In this document: positions 18,255 to 26,808 of the stretch, in pieces | How the letters are laid out: each line of letters starts with the position of its first letter | Position numbering within the stretch: the first letter of the stretch is position 1 | Position numbers and translations under genes: made by a program | Assembly: GCF_006345825.1 (NCBI RefSeq) | Contig: NZ_VCIX01000081.1 | Coordinates: forward strand, 1 to 64,000 | Direction: 5' to 3' | Length of the DNA stretch: 64,000 nucleotides | Source of the DNA: Paenibacillus paridis | Lineage (GTDB): Bacteria; Bacillota; Bacilli; Paenibacillales; Paenibacillaceae | The notes under the pieces: model-generated | What the model saw: the letters and a program-made list of their open reading frames with translations, nothing else | What the model was told of the DNA's origin: nothing | The model's database searches: none

Positions 18255-19232
18255 ATGCAGCTTAAAGGCATTCACCATGTATCGGCTATCACAGGGACAG
18301 CTTCGGGCAATTTCGAATTTTACACACAGCTATTGGGACTTCGTTTGGTCAAAAAAACCGTTAACCAAGATGAGACCTCGGTTTATCATTTGTTTTATGG
18401 GGATGAGAAAGGCAATCCGGGAACGGAGCTCACGTTCTTTGAATTTCCGATGACCGCCAAAAACCGGGAGGGCACGAGCAGTATTTCTTCCCTCTCCCTT
18501 CGCGTAGCCAATGATGAGGCCCTTCGTTACTGGAAAGAACGCTTCGAGCAGTTTGAAGTGGATCATGACGAAATAACCGAACGAGCGGGACGCCAGACGA
18601 TTGCATTCCGAGACTTTGAAGGACAACGCCTAGTTCTAGTTTCTGACGAGAACAATAATGGCGTAGCAGGCGGGGTGCCTTGGGAGAAAAGCACCGTGCC
18701 TGCGGCATACGGCATTCTGGGTTTGGGCCCCGTCCAGCTAACCGTCAAAAATCCGGAGCCGACTGTACTCGTGCTGACTCAGCTAATGGGCTTCAGGGAA
18801 AAAGGGAAGTATCCATCGACAGTGGCAGGCCAGCCGGATATTACCGTATTTGAAACAGGTGAAGGCGGCAGCGGGGCAGAGGTTCATATCGAGGAGCGCA
18901 ATGATCTTCCGCGTGAGCAGCAGGGCTACGGCGGCGTTCATCACGTTGCTTTCCGCGTAGACAATGACGATGAGCTGCGCGAGTGGATCGAGCATATTCG
19001 CGGTGTACGCATTCCGAATTCCGGATTCGTCGACCGATATTACTTCCGTTCTTTGTACTTCCGTGAGCCAAATGGCATATTGTTCGAGTTGGCCACCGAC
19101 GGCCCGGGCTTCGATACGGATGAGGATATCAATCATCTTGGCGAATCGCTTGCATTGCCTCCGTTCCTTGAGCCGCAGCGTGCGCAGATCGAAGCAAGAT
19201 TGAAACCGCTGGAAACGAAGCCAGAAGCGTAA
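18255..19232 (+). CDS. Ring-cleaving dioxygenase-like VOC protein (MhqO/MhqA-type)
   Basis: The 325-residue protein has two vicinal-oxygen-chelate modules. The first opens IHHVSAITGTASGNFEFY, and the second shows GVHHVAFRVDND with YFREPNGILFELATD. His-7 or His-8 in the first module and the H/E of the second are the expected metal ligands. B. subtilis homologues MhqA/MhqO/MhqE are induced by quinones and annotated as putative ring-cleaving dioxygenases, although extradiol activity is largely unproven. GGAGGAGG precedes ATG 18255. Likely one operon with the MarR gene. Confidence 0.87.
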   Translation: MQLKGIHHVSAITGTASGNFEFYTQLLGLRLVKKTVNQDETSVYHLFYGDEKGNPGTELTFFEFPMTAKNREGTSSISSLSLRVANDEALRYWKERFEQFEVDHDEITERAGRQTIAFRDFEGQRLVLVSDENNNGVAGGVPWEKSTVPAAYGILGLGPVQLTVKNPEPTVLVLTQLMGFREKGKYPSTVAGQPDITVFETGEGGSGAEVHIEERNDLPREQQGYGGVHHVAFRVDNDDELREWIEHIRGVRIPNSGFVDRYYFRSLYFREPNGILFELATDGPGFDTDEDINHLGESLALPPFLEPQRAQIEARLKPLETKPEA

Positions 19233-19261
19233 GCGTCAAGAATGGTAAAGTAGTATAAAGC

Positions 19262-19298
19262 GAGCGCTCCCCTTTTGACGGGGAGCGCTCTTTATTTT
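19262..19298 (+). terminator. Terminator of the MarR-dioxygenase operon
   Basis: An 11-bp GC-rich stem, GAGCGCTCCCC with its complement (19280-19290), precedes a T-rich tract. Confidence 0.92.
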
Positions 19299-19404
19299 TC
19301 TATTGGATACCAGGGAAGCTCCAGCGTTCTACCATTATTTTTGCAATGAGTAATTTTTCATAGTTTGATATGCTTCGGAGATGCGGTTCTTTGGGAGGGT
19401 CTTC

Positions 19405-21021
19405 ATGAAACGGGCATATCATAGATTCGCGATGGTAACCATTGCGTTACTAACCGTATTTACAACGATGGGAAAGCCAGTAGACAGCTTGAGCAGCTTG
19501 CCCTTCGATGATATTGGAAACAGCTATGCGAAACAGGAAATCATAGATTTATATAATCGAAAAATCATAACGGGCACGACAGAGAGAAGCTTCTCTCCAG
19601 CCCAATCGATATCCCGAGCGGAATTTGTTGCGATCATCGACCGATTGCTGGGTTTGGAGCCGGTAACGTCCCCGGTCTCTCCATTTGCCGACGTTCCCAA
19701 GCAAGCTTGGCATTACGGCTGGATCCAAGCAGCTGTGCAGCTTGGCTTGGCAGACGGCACTAGTGCTACCGCCTTTGCGCCGTCCATGCCAGTTACGCGG
19801 CAGGAGGCCGCCGTTTTATTGGCTAGGGCGCTAAAACAAGCAGGAAGCAAAGCAGAGGCATCGCTGGCCTTTGGCGACAGCAGCCAGATTGCTTCATGGG
19901 CAAGCGCCTCTGTAGCGGCTGTACACAAGCTAGGATTAATCAAAGGTGATGAGCAAGGTGATTTCCGGCCGACAAAGCCGATCACAAGACAAGAGACGGC
20001 GGTTATGATCTATCGGGTGCTCCAGAATAAAACCTGGGAAGCGGAGCTGAAAGCAGCGCCGACAGAGTCAATAAAGCTTGGCTGGCAGTATGGCCAGACC
20101 ACGAAAGAGTATCAGAACAACGTGCTGAAATCCAATGTGAATACGCTATCCCCGCGCTGGTATTTTACAGACGCTTTAGGCAATATAGTGGATAACACGG
20201 ACTCCTCACTCCTTACATGGGCTAAGCAGCACAACAAAAAAGTATGGGCGATGGTTGGCAATCGCTCCGATCAGGCGGCTACGCATCAGATGCTGTCGAG
20301 CTCGGCCGCCAGAAGCAATGCGGTCACTAAACTGGTTGCTTACGCCAAATCCTATAAACTCGATGGACTCAATATCGATTTTGAAAATGTTGCCCCGCAG
20401 GACCGCGCGGCCCTCACTGCGTTTATGACGGAATTAGCGAAGAAGCTCAAGCTCCTTAGCGTTACGCTTTCTATCGATGTATCGCCAGACAGAGGGACCG
20501 ACTGGACGGATGCTTTCGACTTTGCAGCACTAGGCAAGCTTGTGGATTACGTTGTTTTGATGGGCTATGACGAGCATTGGGGAGGAAGCTCGGAAGCTGG
20601 TTCTAATGCTTCTCTAGGTTTTGACAAGGCTGCTCTGGATAAGCTGTTGAAGCATGTAGCTGGCGGGAAAATTATTTTAGCGGTACCGCTCTACAACCGC
20701 GATTGGGATTTGAATAAGGACGGAAGTGTAGCCTCAACCGAATTTATCTCGCTCACCCAGCAAAATGCGCTTATGGCCCAATTTGCCATCAAACCGGTGT
20801 GGGACGCGAAGATCGGCCAGTATACGGCCGCTTATTTAAAAAATGGCGTGCGCCACCGTATGTGGCTCGAAGACGGGCGCTCATTAACCGCTAAGTACAA
20901 GCTGGTTGTGGATGCGGAGCTTGCAGGCCTAGCTTACTGGTATGTAGGCGGGGAAAGCGCGGATATTTGGAGCAGCATGAGAAATGCCGACCGTTTTTTG
21001 AATTATACATTTTCATCGTGA
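19405..21021 (+). CDS. SLH-domain protein with a GH18 catalytic domain
   Basis: The 538-residue exported protein has a signal peptide, three SLH repeats (about 28-200, e.g. FDDIGNSYAKQEIIDLYN, FADVPKQAWHYGWIQAA) and a GH18 domain. The GH18 motif reads DGLNIDFENV with catalytic E327, the variant seen in YaaH/SleL-type spore N-acetylglucosaminidases. It should be held on the wall by SLH binding to secondary polymer and cleave beta-1,4-GlcNAc bonds in chitin or peptidoglycan. ATG 19405 follows GGGAGG; the upstream ATG 19381 lacks a site. N-terminal SLH placement is common for wall-bound hydrolases. Confidence 0.88.
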   Translation: MKRAYHRFAMVTIALLTVFTTMGKPVDSLSSLPFDDIGNSYAKQEIIDLYNRKIITGTTERSFSPAQSISRAEFVAIIDRLLGLEPVTSPVSPFADVPKQAWHYGWIQAAVQLGLADGTSATAFAPSMPVTRQEAAVLLARALKQAGSKAEASLAFGDSSQIASWASASVAAVHKLGLIKGDEQGDFRPTKPITRQETAVMIYRVLQNKTWEAELKAAPTESIKLGWQYGQTTKEYQNNVLKSNVNTLSPRWYFTDALGNIVDNTDSSLLTWAKQHNKKVWAMVGNRSDQAATHQMLSSSAARSNAVTKLVAYAKSYKLDGLNIDFENVAPQDRAALTAFMTELAKKLKLLSVTLSIDVSPDRGTDWTDAFDFAALGKLVDYVVLMGYDEHWGGSSEAGSNASLGFDKAALDKLLKHVAGGKIILAVPLYNRDWDLNKDGSVASTEFISLTQQNALMAQFAIKPVWDAKIGQYTAAYLKNGVRHRMWLEDGRSLTAKYKLVVDAELAGLAYWYVGGESADIWSSMRNADRFLNYTFSS

Positions 21022-21234
21022 AAGGTCTTGCTATATAAGCCTAACCAATGATTTTAGACTTAAAAAGTTTCTGAAAGCAGGATTTCAGACGGAAGCACAG
21101 TCGGTCCATGATAGCCATTTGTAATGGGGCAGTTCCTCCATGGATATTCGTGAATCGTATTCTCGTCTTCAGACGGCCGTTGGTGGATCTCATCGTTTAT
21201 TCATCATTTTTTAAGTAAGGAAACTATTCGCGCA
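21022..21234. other. Intergenic stretch before the repeat array
   Basis: No gene is visible. A small hairpin CTGAAA/TTTCAG sits near 21071-21088. The last 11 bases (CTATTCGCGCA, 21224-21234) abut the first AGATCT of the array and recur at 41785-41795, so they are probably part of the repeat element. Confidence 0.4.
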
Positions 21235-21897
21235 AGATCTAATCTAGCCAGCGTCCCCGGGAATGGTCAGCGTATGGCTAGGTATTGGAGAAATAGATCT
21301 AATTTTCAGATCTAAACTGGCGAAAATAGCCGAAATGGATAAAATAGATCTAAACTAGCCCAGTGGCCCCAAATGGGCAGCGTATGGCTGGGTTTTGGAG
21401 AAATAGATCTAATTTTCAGATCTAATCTGGCGAAAATAGCCGAAATGGATAAAATAGGTCTAAAAAATAGATCTAATCTAGCCAGTGTCCCCGGGAATGG
21501 GTAGCGTATGGCTGGGTTTTGGAGAAATAGATCTAATTTTTAGATCTAATCTGGAGCATATAGCGGAAATGGATAAAATAGGTCTAAAAAATAGATCTAA
21601 ACTAGCCCAGCGGCCCCAAATGGGCAGCGTATGGCTGGGTTTTGGAGAAATAGATCTAATTTTTAGATCTAATCTGGAGCAAATAGCCGAAATGGATAAA
21701 ATAGGTCTAAAAAATAGATCTAAACTAGCTCAGAGGCGCCCACTGGGCAGCATATGGCTGGGTTTTGGAGAAATAGATCTAATTTTTAGATCTAATCTGG
21801 AGCAAATAGCCGAAGTGGATAAAATAGGTCTAAAAAATAGATCTAAACTAGCTCAGCGGCCCCAAATGGGCAGCGAATGGCTAGGTATTGGAGATAT
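21235..21897. repeat. 123-bp tandem repeat array, AGATCT-rich, about 5.5 copies
   Basis: Units start at 21235, 21346, 21469, 21593, 21716 and 21839; spacings are 111, 123, 124, 123 and 123 bp. Each unit carries two or more AGATCT palindromes and a hairpin AGATCTAA-TTT-TTAGATCT, the shared core TTTTGGAGAAATAGATCTAA, and often AGGTCTAAAAAATAGATCT. The last unit breaks down near 21897. The period is 41 codons, so one frame stays open across 155 codons, but no ribosome binding site supports translation. A related array with the same period lies at 41416-41661. Confidence 0.9.
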
Positions 21898-21932
21898 AGT
21901 CAAAGTGAACGAAAGAAATGAAGGATATTCGA

Positions 21933-22055
21933 AGCGGGAAGATCGAATTTGAGAAATGAAGGGTTCACCTTAGCCAATTTAAGAATATGGCTGCAACCGC
22001 GACTCATACAATGTTTTACTTACGCAGCGACCAAAACGAGAAGCTTTTGGTCAAG
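21933..22055. repeat. Conserved 3' flank of the repeat array, copy 1
   Basis: The segment begins AGCGGGAAGATCG (21933-21945) and contains CGCAGCGACCAA (22023-22034), both found in the same order after the second array. Its end folds as GACCAAAA/TTTTGGTC around an 8-nt loop. It probably belongs to the same element as the tandem units. Confidence 0.6.
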
Positions 22056-22074
22056 TTATATAGAATAACAATAA

Positions 22075-22109
22075 AGGTATGCGCACCTGTGCGGCGCATG
22101 CCTTTTTTT
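22075..22109 (+). terminator. Rho-independent terminator without an obvious upstream gene
   Basis: The 10-bp stem AGGTATGCGC/GCGCATGCCT is followed by seven T residues. No gene precedes it directly, so it may end a transcript of the repeat region or read-through from the GH18 gene. Confidence 0.85.
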
Positions 22110-22311
22110 GATGCCAAACGGCTTTTTCTCCGCACATACAACGTAGGTCAGCATTCTTCCATCCGATTTGCAACGAAAAATAGATTGGTATTTTCCGAAC
22201 TGGAAATTGCGCGAAGGCCCTGTGTAGAATAAAGGATAGGAAAGCGGAAAATGCTGGATGATTCTACATCTCGTAAACAGGCCGCTGGATGAAGAAAGAG
22301 AGGATCCATAT

Positions 22312-23550
22312 ATGAAAAAGTTTGCAGCATTATTTCTTTCGCTAGCTCTACTATTCTCGTTCGTTACCAATGTGCAAGCGGAAGAAAAGCCGATTTCGGT
22401 TTGGCTTGAAGATCAGCAGGTACTGCTTGGCGAACAACAGCCGATTATGGAGCATGGCACGACGCTCGTCCCTGCAAAGCAGATCCTTGAAAAGTTTGGC
22501 TTTGAAGTCACATGGGACCAAGACAATAAAGTCATTACGGGTAAGAAAGAAGGACTCGTTCTTTTATTCCAAATCGGCAATCTGGGGGCCGTAGTCAATC
22601 AATCCGAGCAAGGTTTGCTTGTCGCTCCGAAGCTCATCAAGGGAACGGTCTATATTCCTCTGCGTACGGTCAGCGAGGCTTCGGGCTATGAGGTATCCTG
22701 GAATAAAGAACAGCGGGCCGTTACGATTGAAGAAAGAGAACCGAGCCGCGGCTTCCTTTGGAAAACCGAAAATGCAGGCAATACCGTCTATTTGCTAGGC
22801 TCGATACATATTGCGAACAAGGCCATGTATCCGCTGCGGCCTGAAATTCAGAAAGCCTATGATGCCTCCAACTTTTTGGTCGTAGAGGCTGATATTACGA
22901 AAATGGATGATGAGGCTGTTCAGCAGCAAGTGCTGGATATAAGCGTTTATAAGGACAACACGACGCTAAAGGATCATATTTCAGCCGAAGCGTACAAGAA
23001 GCTGGGTGAAATTTTGCAAGAGAACGGCTTGGAGACCCATGCGCTCGATACCTTCAAAGCGTGGAACGTTTCCACCGCGCTGGATTATCTAACTTCGGCC
23101 AAATCAGGCTTCGATGCAGGCATTGGCATTGACGCACATTTCCTGCAGCAGGCCAACGTAAGCCAGCTGCCGATTCTGGAGCTGGAGTCCATTGAATACC
23201 AGCTTAATATGTTTAACAATTTCTCGGATAAGCTGCAGGAGGAAATGCTGAATTCTTCCATAGAACAATATTACGCGGAAAGTTCAAGTATCGATGCGTT
23301 ATCGGAAATGTGGGCAACAGGCAACGAGGAGCAGCTGCTCGAACTGACCCAGTCCACGATGACGAACGACGAGTTTTACAAAGCGCTTCTTTCCGACCGG
23401 AACGTACCGATGGTGGATAAAATTACAGGATACCTGAATGGCGGCGAGAAGAAGACGTACTTTGTTGTTGTAGGGGCGGCTCATATGATTGGGCAGGACG
23501 GCATCGTACCGCTCTTAGAGAAAAAAGGATTTAAGGTTGAACGCCAATAA
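22312..23550 (+). CDS. Secreted TraB/GumN-like protein with stalk domain
   Basis: The 412-residue exported protein has a signal peptide (MKKFAALFLSLALLFSF, then VQAEE). A copper-amine-oxidase-N-type stalk domain follows (about 30-140, TTLVPAKQILEKFGF, VYIPLRTVSEASGYEV). From about 150 it has a TraB/GumN domain with VYLLGSIHIANKAMYP, VVEADI and a C-terminal FVVVGAAHMIGQDGIVPLL. The paired glycine/histidine motifs resemble metal-dependent proteases of the Tiki/TraB superfamily; activity is not established for this subgroup. ATG 22312 follows AGAGAGG. Confidence 0.85.
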   Translation: MKKFAALFLSLALLFSFVTNVQAEEKPISVWLEDQQVLLGEQQPIMEHGTTLVPAKQILEKFGFEVTWDQDNKVITGKKEGLVLLFQIGNLGAVVNQSEQGLLVAPKLIKGTVYIPLRTVSEASGYEVSWNKEQRAVTIEEREPSRGFLWKTENAGNTVYLLGSIHIANKAMYPLRPEIQKAYDASNFLVVEADITKMDDEAVQQQVLDISVYKDNTTLKDHISAEAYKKLGEILQENGLETHALDTFKAWNVSTALDYLTSAKSGFDAGIGIDAHFLQQANVSQLPILELESIEYQLNMFNNFSDKLQEEMLNSSIEQYYAESSSIDALSEMWATGNEEQLLELTQSTMTNDEFYKALLSDRNVPMVDKITGYLNGGEKKTYFVVVGAAHMIGQDGIVPLLEKKGFKVERQ

Positions 23551-23570
23551 CGAAGCGGCTGAAAAACCGA

Positions 23571-23609
23571 AAAAAAGGCAATCCCGCGAGCCGTGGGATT
23601 GCCTTTTTC
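23571..23609. terminator. Bidirectional terminator between convergent genes
   Basis: The stem AAAAAGGCAATCCCGCG with its complement is flanked by A-rich and T-rich ends. It lies between the TraB-like gene and the minus-strand operon. Confidence 0.9.
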
Positions 23610-23640
23610 ATGAATAGGTTTATGCGATTGTATGTGTTAC

Positions 23641-24528
23641 TTACGAAGCCTGCCCTTGCTGCTGCTTGAGCTTAAGCTCGACAAGCAGCGCATGGAGCTG
23701 CTCCGTCGCTAACCCGTGAAGCACGAGCCGAAAGCCGGCTTTCAGCGTCGTCAGCGGCACCATGGGATGCTTGTTATTAATGAGCGCGAGCCGATCGTTG
23801 CTGCCGATGATTTTGGAGGCGAGAATACCGATGGTCTCATCAAGCTGGAGCGAGTTGGTCGCCCGCCAAAAATCATTGTCCGTCAGGAACATTTGATAAA
23901 CAGGGGTGAAGCATTCGATTGCTGTGGTCAGATCCATAAAGTTAGTCCAACGGTTTGGCATTTGCTCGATCGGCAAAGGAGTCGATGTAATCGACCCGAA
24001 TTGGAGCTGCTCCTGCTTCGTTACTTCAATCCCCTTCTCACGCAGCTCGCGGTTTAGATTGATGACGAAGTTGTATAGGTTGAGATCGTGAATGAGAAAG
24101 AGATCGTCTTTTACCGGTTCTAGGTGAGTAGGCTTTAGCGGATTCATCTCGATCTGAACGCCGGGCACATTGTCCCGAATAAAGCCGAGCACCTCGGAGC
24201 CGAGATAAAAGTGTCGCAAAATCATAAAGTTTGCGCTTGGGCTGACAAAGGTTTTCATCCCAAAATGAAGCACCCGGTGCAGCAGCCTGGAGGATGTGAA
24301 CGCTTTTGGGACTATGATTTTGTAGAGCTGCAATAGAATAATCATCATCCTTGCGAACGGCCGGAGCACCGGCAGCAGAAATTGCCTCGATTTGCTGGCG
24401 CAATCTTTGAGATAAGCGGCCTTTGCTTCCTCATTGAAGGGAATGCTTTGGTCCATGTAGATGGCTAAAAACGGATTGGGATCGTTTTTGTCATGCGGCA
24501 TGTTATTGAAATAATCGGCGTTGCTCAT
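23641..24528 (-). CDS. Conserved protein of unknown function, partner of the KAS III fusion
   Basis: The 295-residue protein is not a family I can assign. It has a polar N-terminus rich in Asn and Asp (FNNMPHDKNDPNPF), a hydrophobic stretch around 52-75 (FLLPVLRPFARMMIILLQ) that could touch the membrane, and a helical C-terminal half ending in a Gln-rich tail. Conserved-looking polar residues are FYLGSEVLGF, HDLNLYNF and CFTPVYQMF. Its ATG overlaps the upstream stop by 4 nt, so the two products are likely made together and act in one pathway. Confidence 0.7.
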   Translation of the reverse strand: MSNADYFNNMPHDKNDPNPFLAIYMDQSIPFNEEAKAAYLKDCASKSRQFLLPVLRPFARMMIILLQLYKIIVPKAFTSSRLLHRVLHFGMKTFVSPSANFMILRHFYLGSEVLGFIRDNVPGVQIEMNPLKPTHLEPVKDDLFLIHDLNLYNFVINLNRELREKGIEVTKQEQLQFGSITSTPLPIEQMPNRWTNFMDLTTAIECFTPVYQMFLTDNDFWRATNSLQLDETIGILASKIIGSNDRLALINNKHPMVPLTTLKAGFRLVLHGLATEQLHALLVELKLKQQQGQAS

Positions 24529-26402
24529 ACATTACCCAGCTCCTCTAGCTGCAGCAGGTACAGACGGGCCGTCGTTTTGGCTGTTTTCACGATACGCACT
24601 GCAATGTCCGCGGTCAGCATCGGATGCTGAACGACGGCCTCCAGCCGTTCGAAATGTTTTTCGTCGGAGTCGCTATGATAAAGCAAGAAGGATACCTCTT
24701 CATCGCTAAGCCCAAGCTGGTCACGGATCATCTCGCCCCAGTAGCGCGCCATTCGGCAGCCAAGCCCTTCAATGATCCACATGGCTCCGATGAGGTCGAC
24801 GGGATTATCGCGGCTAGCCCGCTGGAATAAATAAGCCGAGAGCGCCTCGCTGCCAATATTTTTCTCGCCCGATTGGATTTTGCTTAGCTCACCGCCGACG
24901 GCAACGTAATTGCGCTCGAGAATTTGAAAGTCGCGATGCTCATCGCGCGCATGGGCAATGAACGTGGAACGAAGATCGATATGCTCAATGGCGATATAGG
25001 ACGCGGCGCGGGCGATCCACTGCGAACCGTCAATGACTTGCTGGCGGATATTTTCCATCAAGGCCTTGTAATCGCTGAGCGTGAATTTCTGGTTATACAG
25101 CTTATGGATGACCGGGACCTGTGCGAGCTTTTGCTCAAAATCGATCCATACCTGAACCAGCTGCCTTACCAGCTGCGCTTGCACATGATCAGCCTCGTCG
25201 TACTCCAAATGCGGAGCTTCAGGCTCACGCTCCTCGAACACAGGCTGAGATGCAGCGCCACTGGGCTCAATGGCTGAGCCAACGACCGTCAGCAGCATAT
25301 ATGAGGTCTGGAATCGGCCGCTCTCGGGCACCATGCACAGCACTTTCTCGCCTGGCTGTAAATGGCCTTCATTCAACAGCTCCTCCAGCATGATATAGAT
25401 CGACGCCGCGCCAGTGTTTCCCTTCGTGTACAAATTTGTAAACCATTTCTCCTCAGGGATGGTAAGCCCGCCGAGCTGCAGCAGCCTGAATATTTCCTCG
25501 CGGAAGAAATGGGAGGAATAATGGCAGACCATCCAGTCAATGCCCGCAGGGTCAACCTTGCCTTCATCGACCAGCTCGAAAAAACGGTTCACGCCAACTT
25601 TGGGCATTTCATTCACCAGCCGAATATCCTGCTTTAAATTGATGGCGCCGTCATCGGCAGCCTCGTGAATGGAGCGATAATCGAGCCAGCTTGCCTGTTC
25701 GAGGTTTTCCTTGTTGCTGCCTGCATACATGCAGACGTCATAGAGATTCGCGTAAGACTTATTATCGATCCATTCGATGCGCAGCGATAATCCGCTGGCG
25801 GATGGCTGGTGCTGCAGCACCGCAGCGCCGGCGCCGTCGGAGAGCATAAACCTAAGAAAGTCGGTGTCGAACGGAACGGGACGCTCGGCAAGTCCTGCCT
25901 GCGCTTCGAATCGCGTATGCTTAAAGACGCGGCTCGGAAACTCGCTGGCGCAGGAGATGGCGGTCTGCTGCTCGCCCGACTGCACATGCAGGTAAGCATT
26001 CTTCATCGCCTGCATCCCGCTTGCGCAGACGCCATGGTGAGTGGCGACCTCCATCACGGGGAGGTTGGCTTCTGCATGGACCATGCTGGCAAAGCCCGGA
26101 ACAAGCAAATCGCCTTGCGTCGTGCCGACAGCGAGAAAATCAATGTTGTCCTGCAAGGCCTCTTTGTTTCTCGTAAGGGCATCATGGATAGCGAGACTCG
26201 CCATTTCCGCATTGGTGTAAAGGCTCTTTTGTTGTTTGTCCAAGGCGTAGTGGCGAAAGCGTATTTTATTTTGATCGAGGATGCGGCGCATGGATTTTGA
26301 GCTTTTGCCACCGATTTTGCCAAGATAATCTTCGATTTCATCATTGCTGACAGGAGAGCCGGGCAAAAACTTCCCGATGCTCGTAATATAAACTGGATTC
26401 AT
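24525..26402 (-). CDS. KAS III-like condensing enzyme fused to a haem-oxygenase-like di-iron domain
   Basis: Residues 1-375 of 625 form a thiolase-fold, FabH-like enzyme with the full catalytic set: C126 in HHGVCASGMQA, H294 in DWMVCHYSSH and N329 in KGNTGAAS. After a linker, residues 400-625 look like a haem-oxygenase-like oxidase domain. E545 and H576-x3-D580-x2-H583 match the metal-ligand pattern of CADD and SznF-type di-iron enzymes, and a second acidic/His cluster lies at 473-489. This suggests an acyl-CoA or acyl-ACP condensing step coupled to an oxidation. ATG 26402 follows GGAGG; a longer in-frame start lacks one. The product is unknown. Confidence 0.8.
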   Translation of the reverse strand: MNPVYITSIGKFLPGSPVSNDEIEDYLGKIGGKSSKSMRRILDQNKIRFRHYALDKQQKSLYTNAEMASLAIHDALTRNKEALQDNIDFLAVGTTQGDLLVPGFASMVHAEANLPVMEVATHHGVCASGMQAMKNAYLHVQSGEQQTAISCASEFPSRVFKHTRFEAQAGLAERPVPFDTDFLRFMLSDGAGAAVLQHQPSASGLSLRIEWIDNKSYANLYDVCMYAGSNKENLEQASWLDYRSIHEAADDGAINLKQDIRLVNEMPKVGVNRFFELVDEGKVDPAGIDWMVCHYSSHFFREEIFRLLQLGGLTIPEEKWFTNLYTKGNTGAASIYIMLEELLNEGHLQPGEKVLCMVPESGRFQTSYMLLTVVGSAIEPSGAASQPVFEEREPEAPHLEYDEADHVQAQLVRQLVQVWIDFEQKLAQVPVIHKLYNQKFTLSDYKALMENIRQQVIDGSQWIARAASYIAIEHIDLRSTFIAHARDEHRDFQILERNYVAVGGELSKIQSGEKNIGSEALSAYLFQRASRDNPVDLIGAMWIIEGLGCRMARYWGEMIRDQLGLSDEEVSFLLYHSDSDEKHFERLEAVVQHPMLTADIAVRIVKTAKTTARLYLLQLEELGNV

Positions 26403-26503
26403 GAGGCACCTCCATAGTGTAGTTGTGTATAGGGTATATAATCGCCGATTCGGTCTTTGCAGCCTAGTACTAACTTTATTTGGTACCTTATGTAAACTTG
26501 GGC

Positions 26504-26533
26504 TTGAATTCGAATTCAATAGTCCGATATAAT
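26504..26533 (+). promoter_or_regulatory. Promoter of the ABC-F leader with a 16-bp palindrome
   Basis: TTGAAT (26504-26509) and TATAAT (26528-26533) are 18 nt apart. The perfect palindrome TTGAATTCGAATTCAA (26504-26519) covers the -35 and half the spacer, so a regulator could bind there. It lies 100 nt from the divergent KAS III operon. Confidence 0.65.
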
Positions 26534-26576
26534 AGACGCATATTAAAACTGATGACTGACGGAGGTAACCCTGCCG

Positions 26577-26585
26577 ATGAAGTAA
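26577..26585 (+). CDS. Two-codon leader ORF (Met-Lys-stop)
   Basis: ATG-AAG-TAA follows GGAGGT (26561-26566) at 10 nt, the best ribosome binding site in the leader. Such minimal ORFs can hold a ribosome at the leader and so control downstream folding. The role here is inferred from position, about 40 nt after the expected transcript start. Confidence 0.45.
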   Translation: MK

Positions 26586-26684
26586 TACACGATTCCTGTA
26601 AACAACTTGTTTAAGTACAAGCGGCGTTCTCGATTTGCGAGAACCGGTCAGGGATACGTGTGTCGATTTGGGGTCCTAAGTAAC

Positions 26685-26762
26685 ATGAATCAGTTGCGAT
26701 ATACAGGTGATGTTTACCCGCTTTTCAGCGGCGTGACGCATCCTTTGTTTTCGTTTACCTGA
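26685..26762 (+). CDS. 25-codon leader peptide candidate of the ABC-F gene
   Basis: The frame opens at ATG 26685 and stops 19 nt before the terminator stem. The peptide contains a near-repeat, VYPLFSG and THPLFSF. Codons 14-16 overlap CAGCGGC (26726-26732), which can pair with GCCGCTG (26789-26795) inside the terminator. Its ribosome binding site is weak (GGGG at 26670-26673). Translation across it would therefore change whether the terminator forms. Confidence 0.4.
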   Translation: MNQLRYTGDVYPLFSGVTHPLFSFT

Positions 26763-26781
26763 TTTTCCCCATGCGTATTCG

Positions 26782-26808
26782 ACCGTGTGCCGCTGGCCAC
26801 GGTTTTTT
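26782..26808 (+). terminator. Attenuator terminator in the ABC-F leader
   Basis: ACCGTG pairs with CACGGT (26798-26803), extended by GCC/GGC with one bulged T, followed by six T residues. It lies 33 nt before the ABC-F start and within the same transcript, so it fits transcription attenuation. Confidence 0.75.

Noticed and set aside
21485..21952. 155-codon open frame of 41-residue repeats
   Set aside because: It arises because the repeat period is a multiple of three. It starts at a GTG without a ribosome binding site and the second array has no such frame.
26403..26519. N-terminal extension of the KAS III fusion
   Set aside because: The 39 extra codons are basic, low in family similarity and precede the good GGAGG, so ATG 26402 is the better start.
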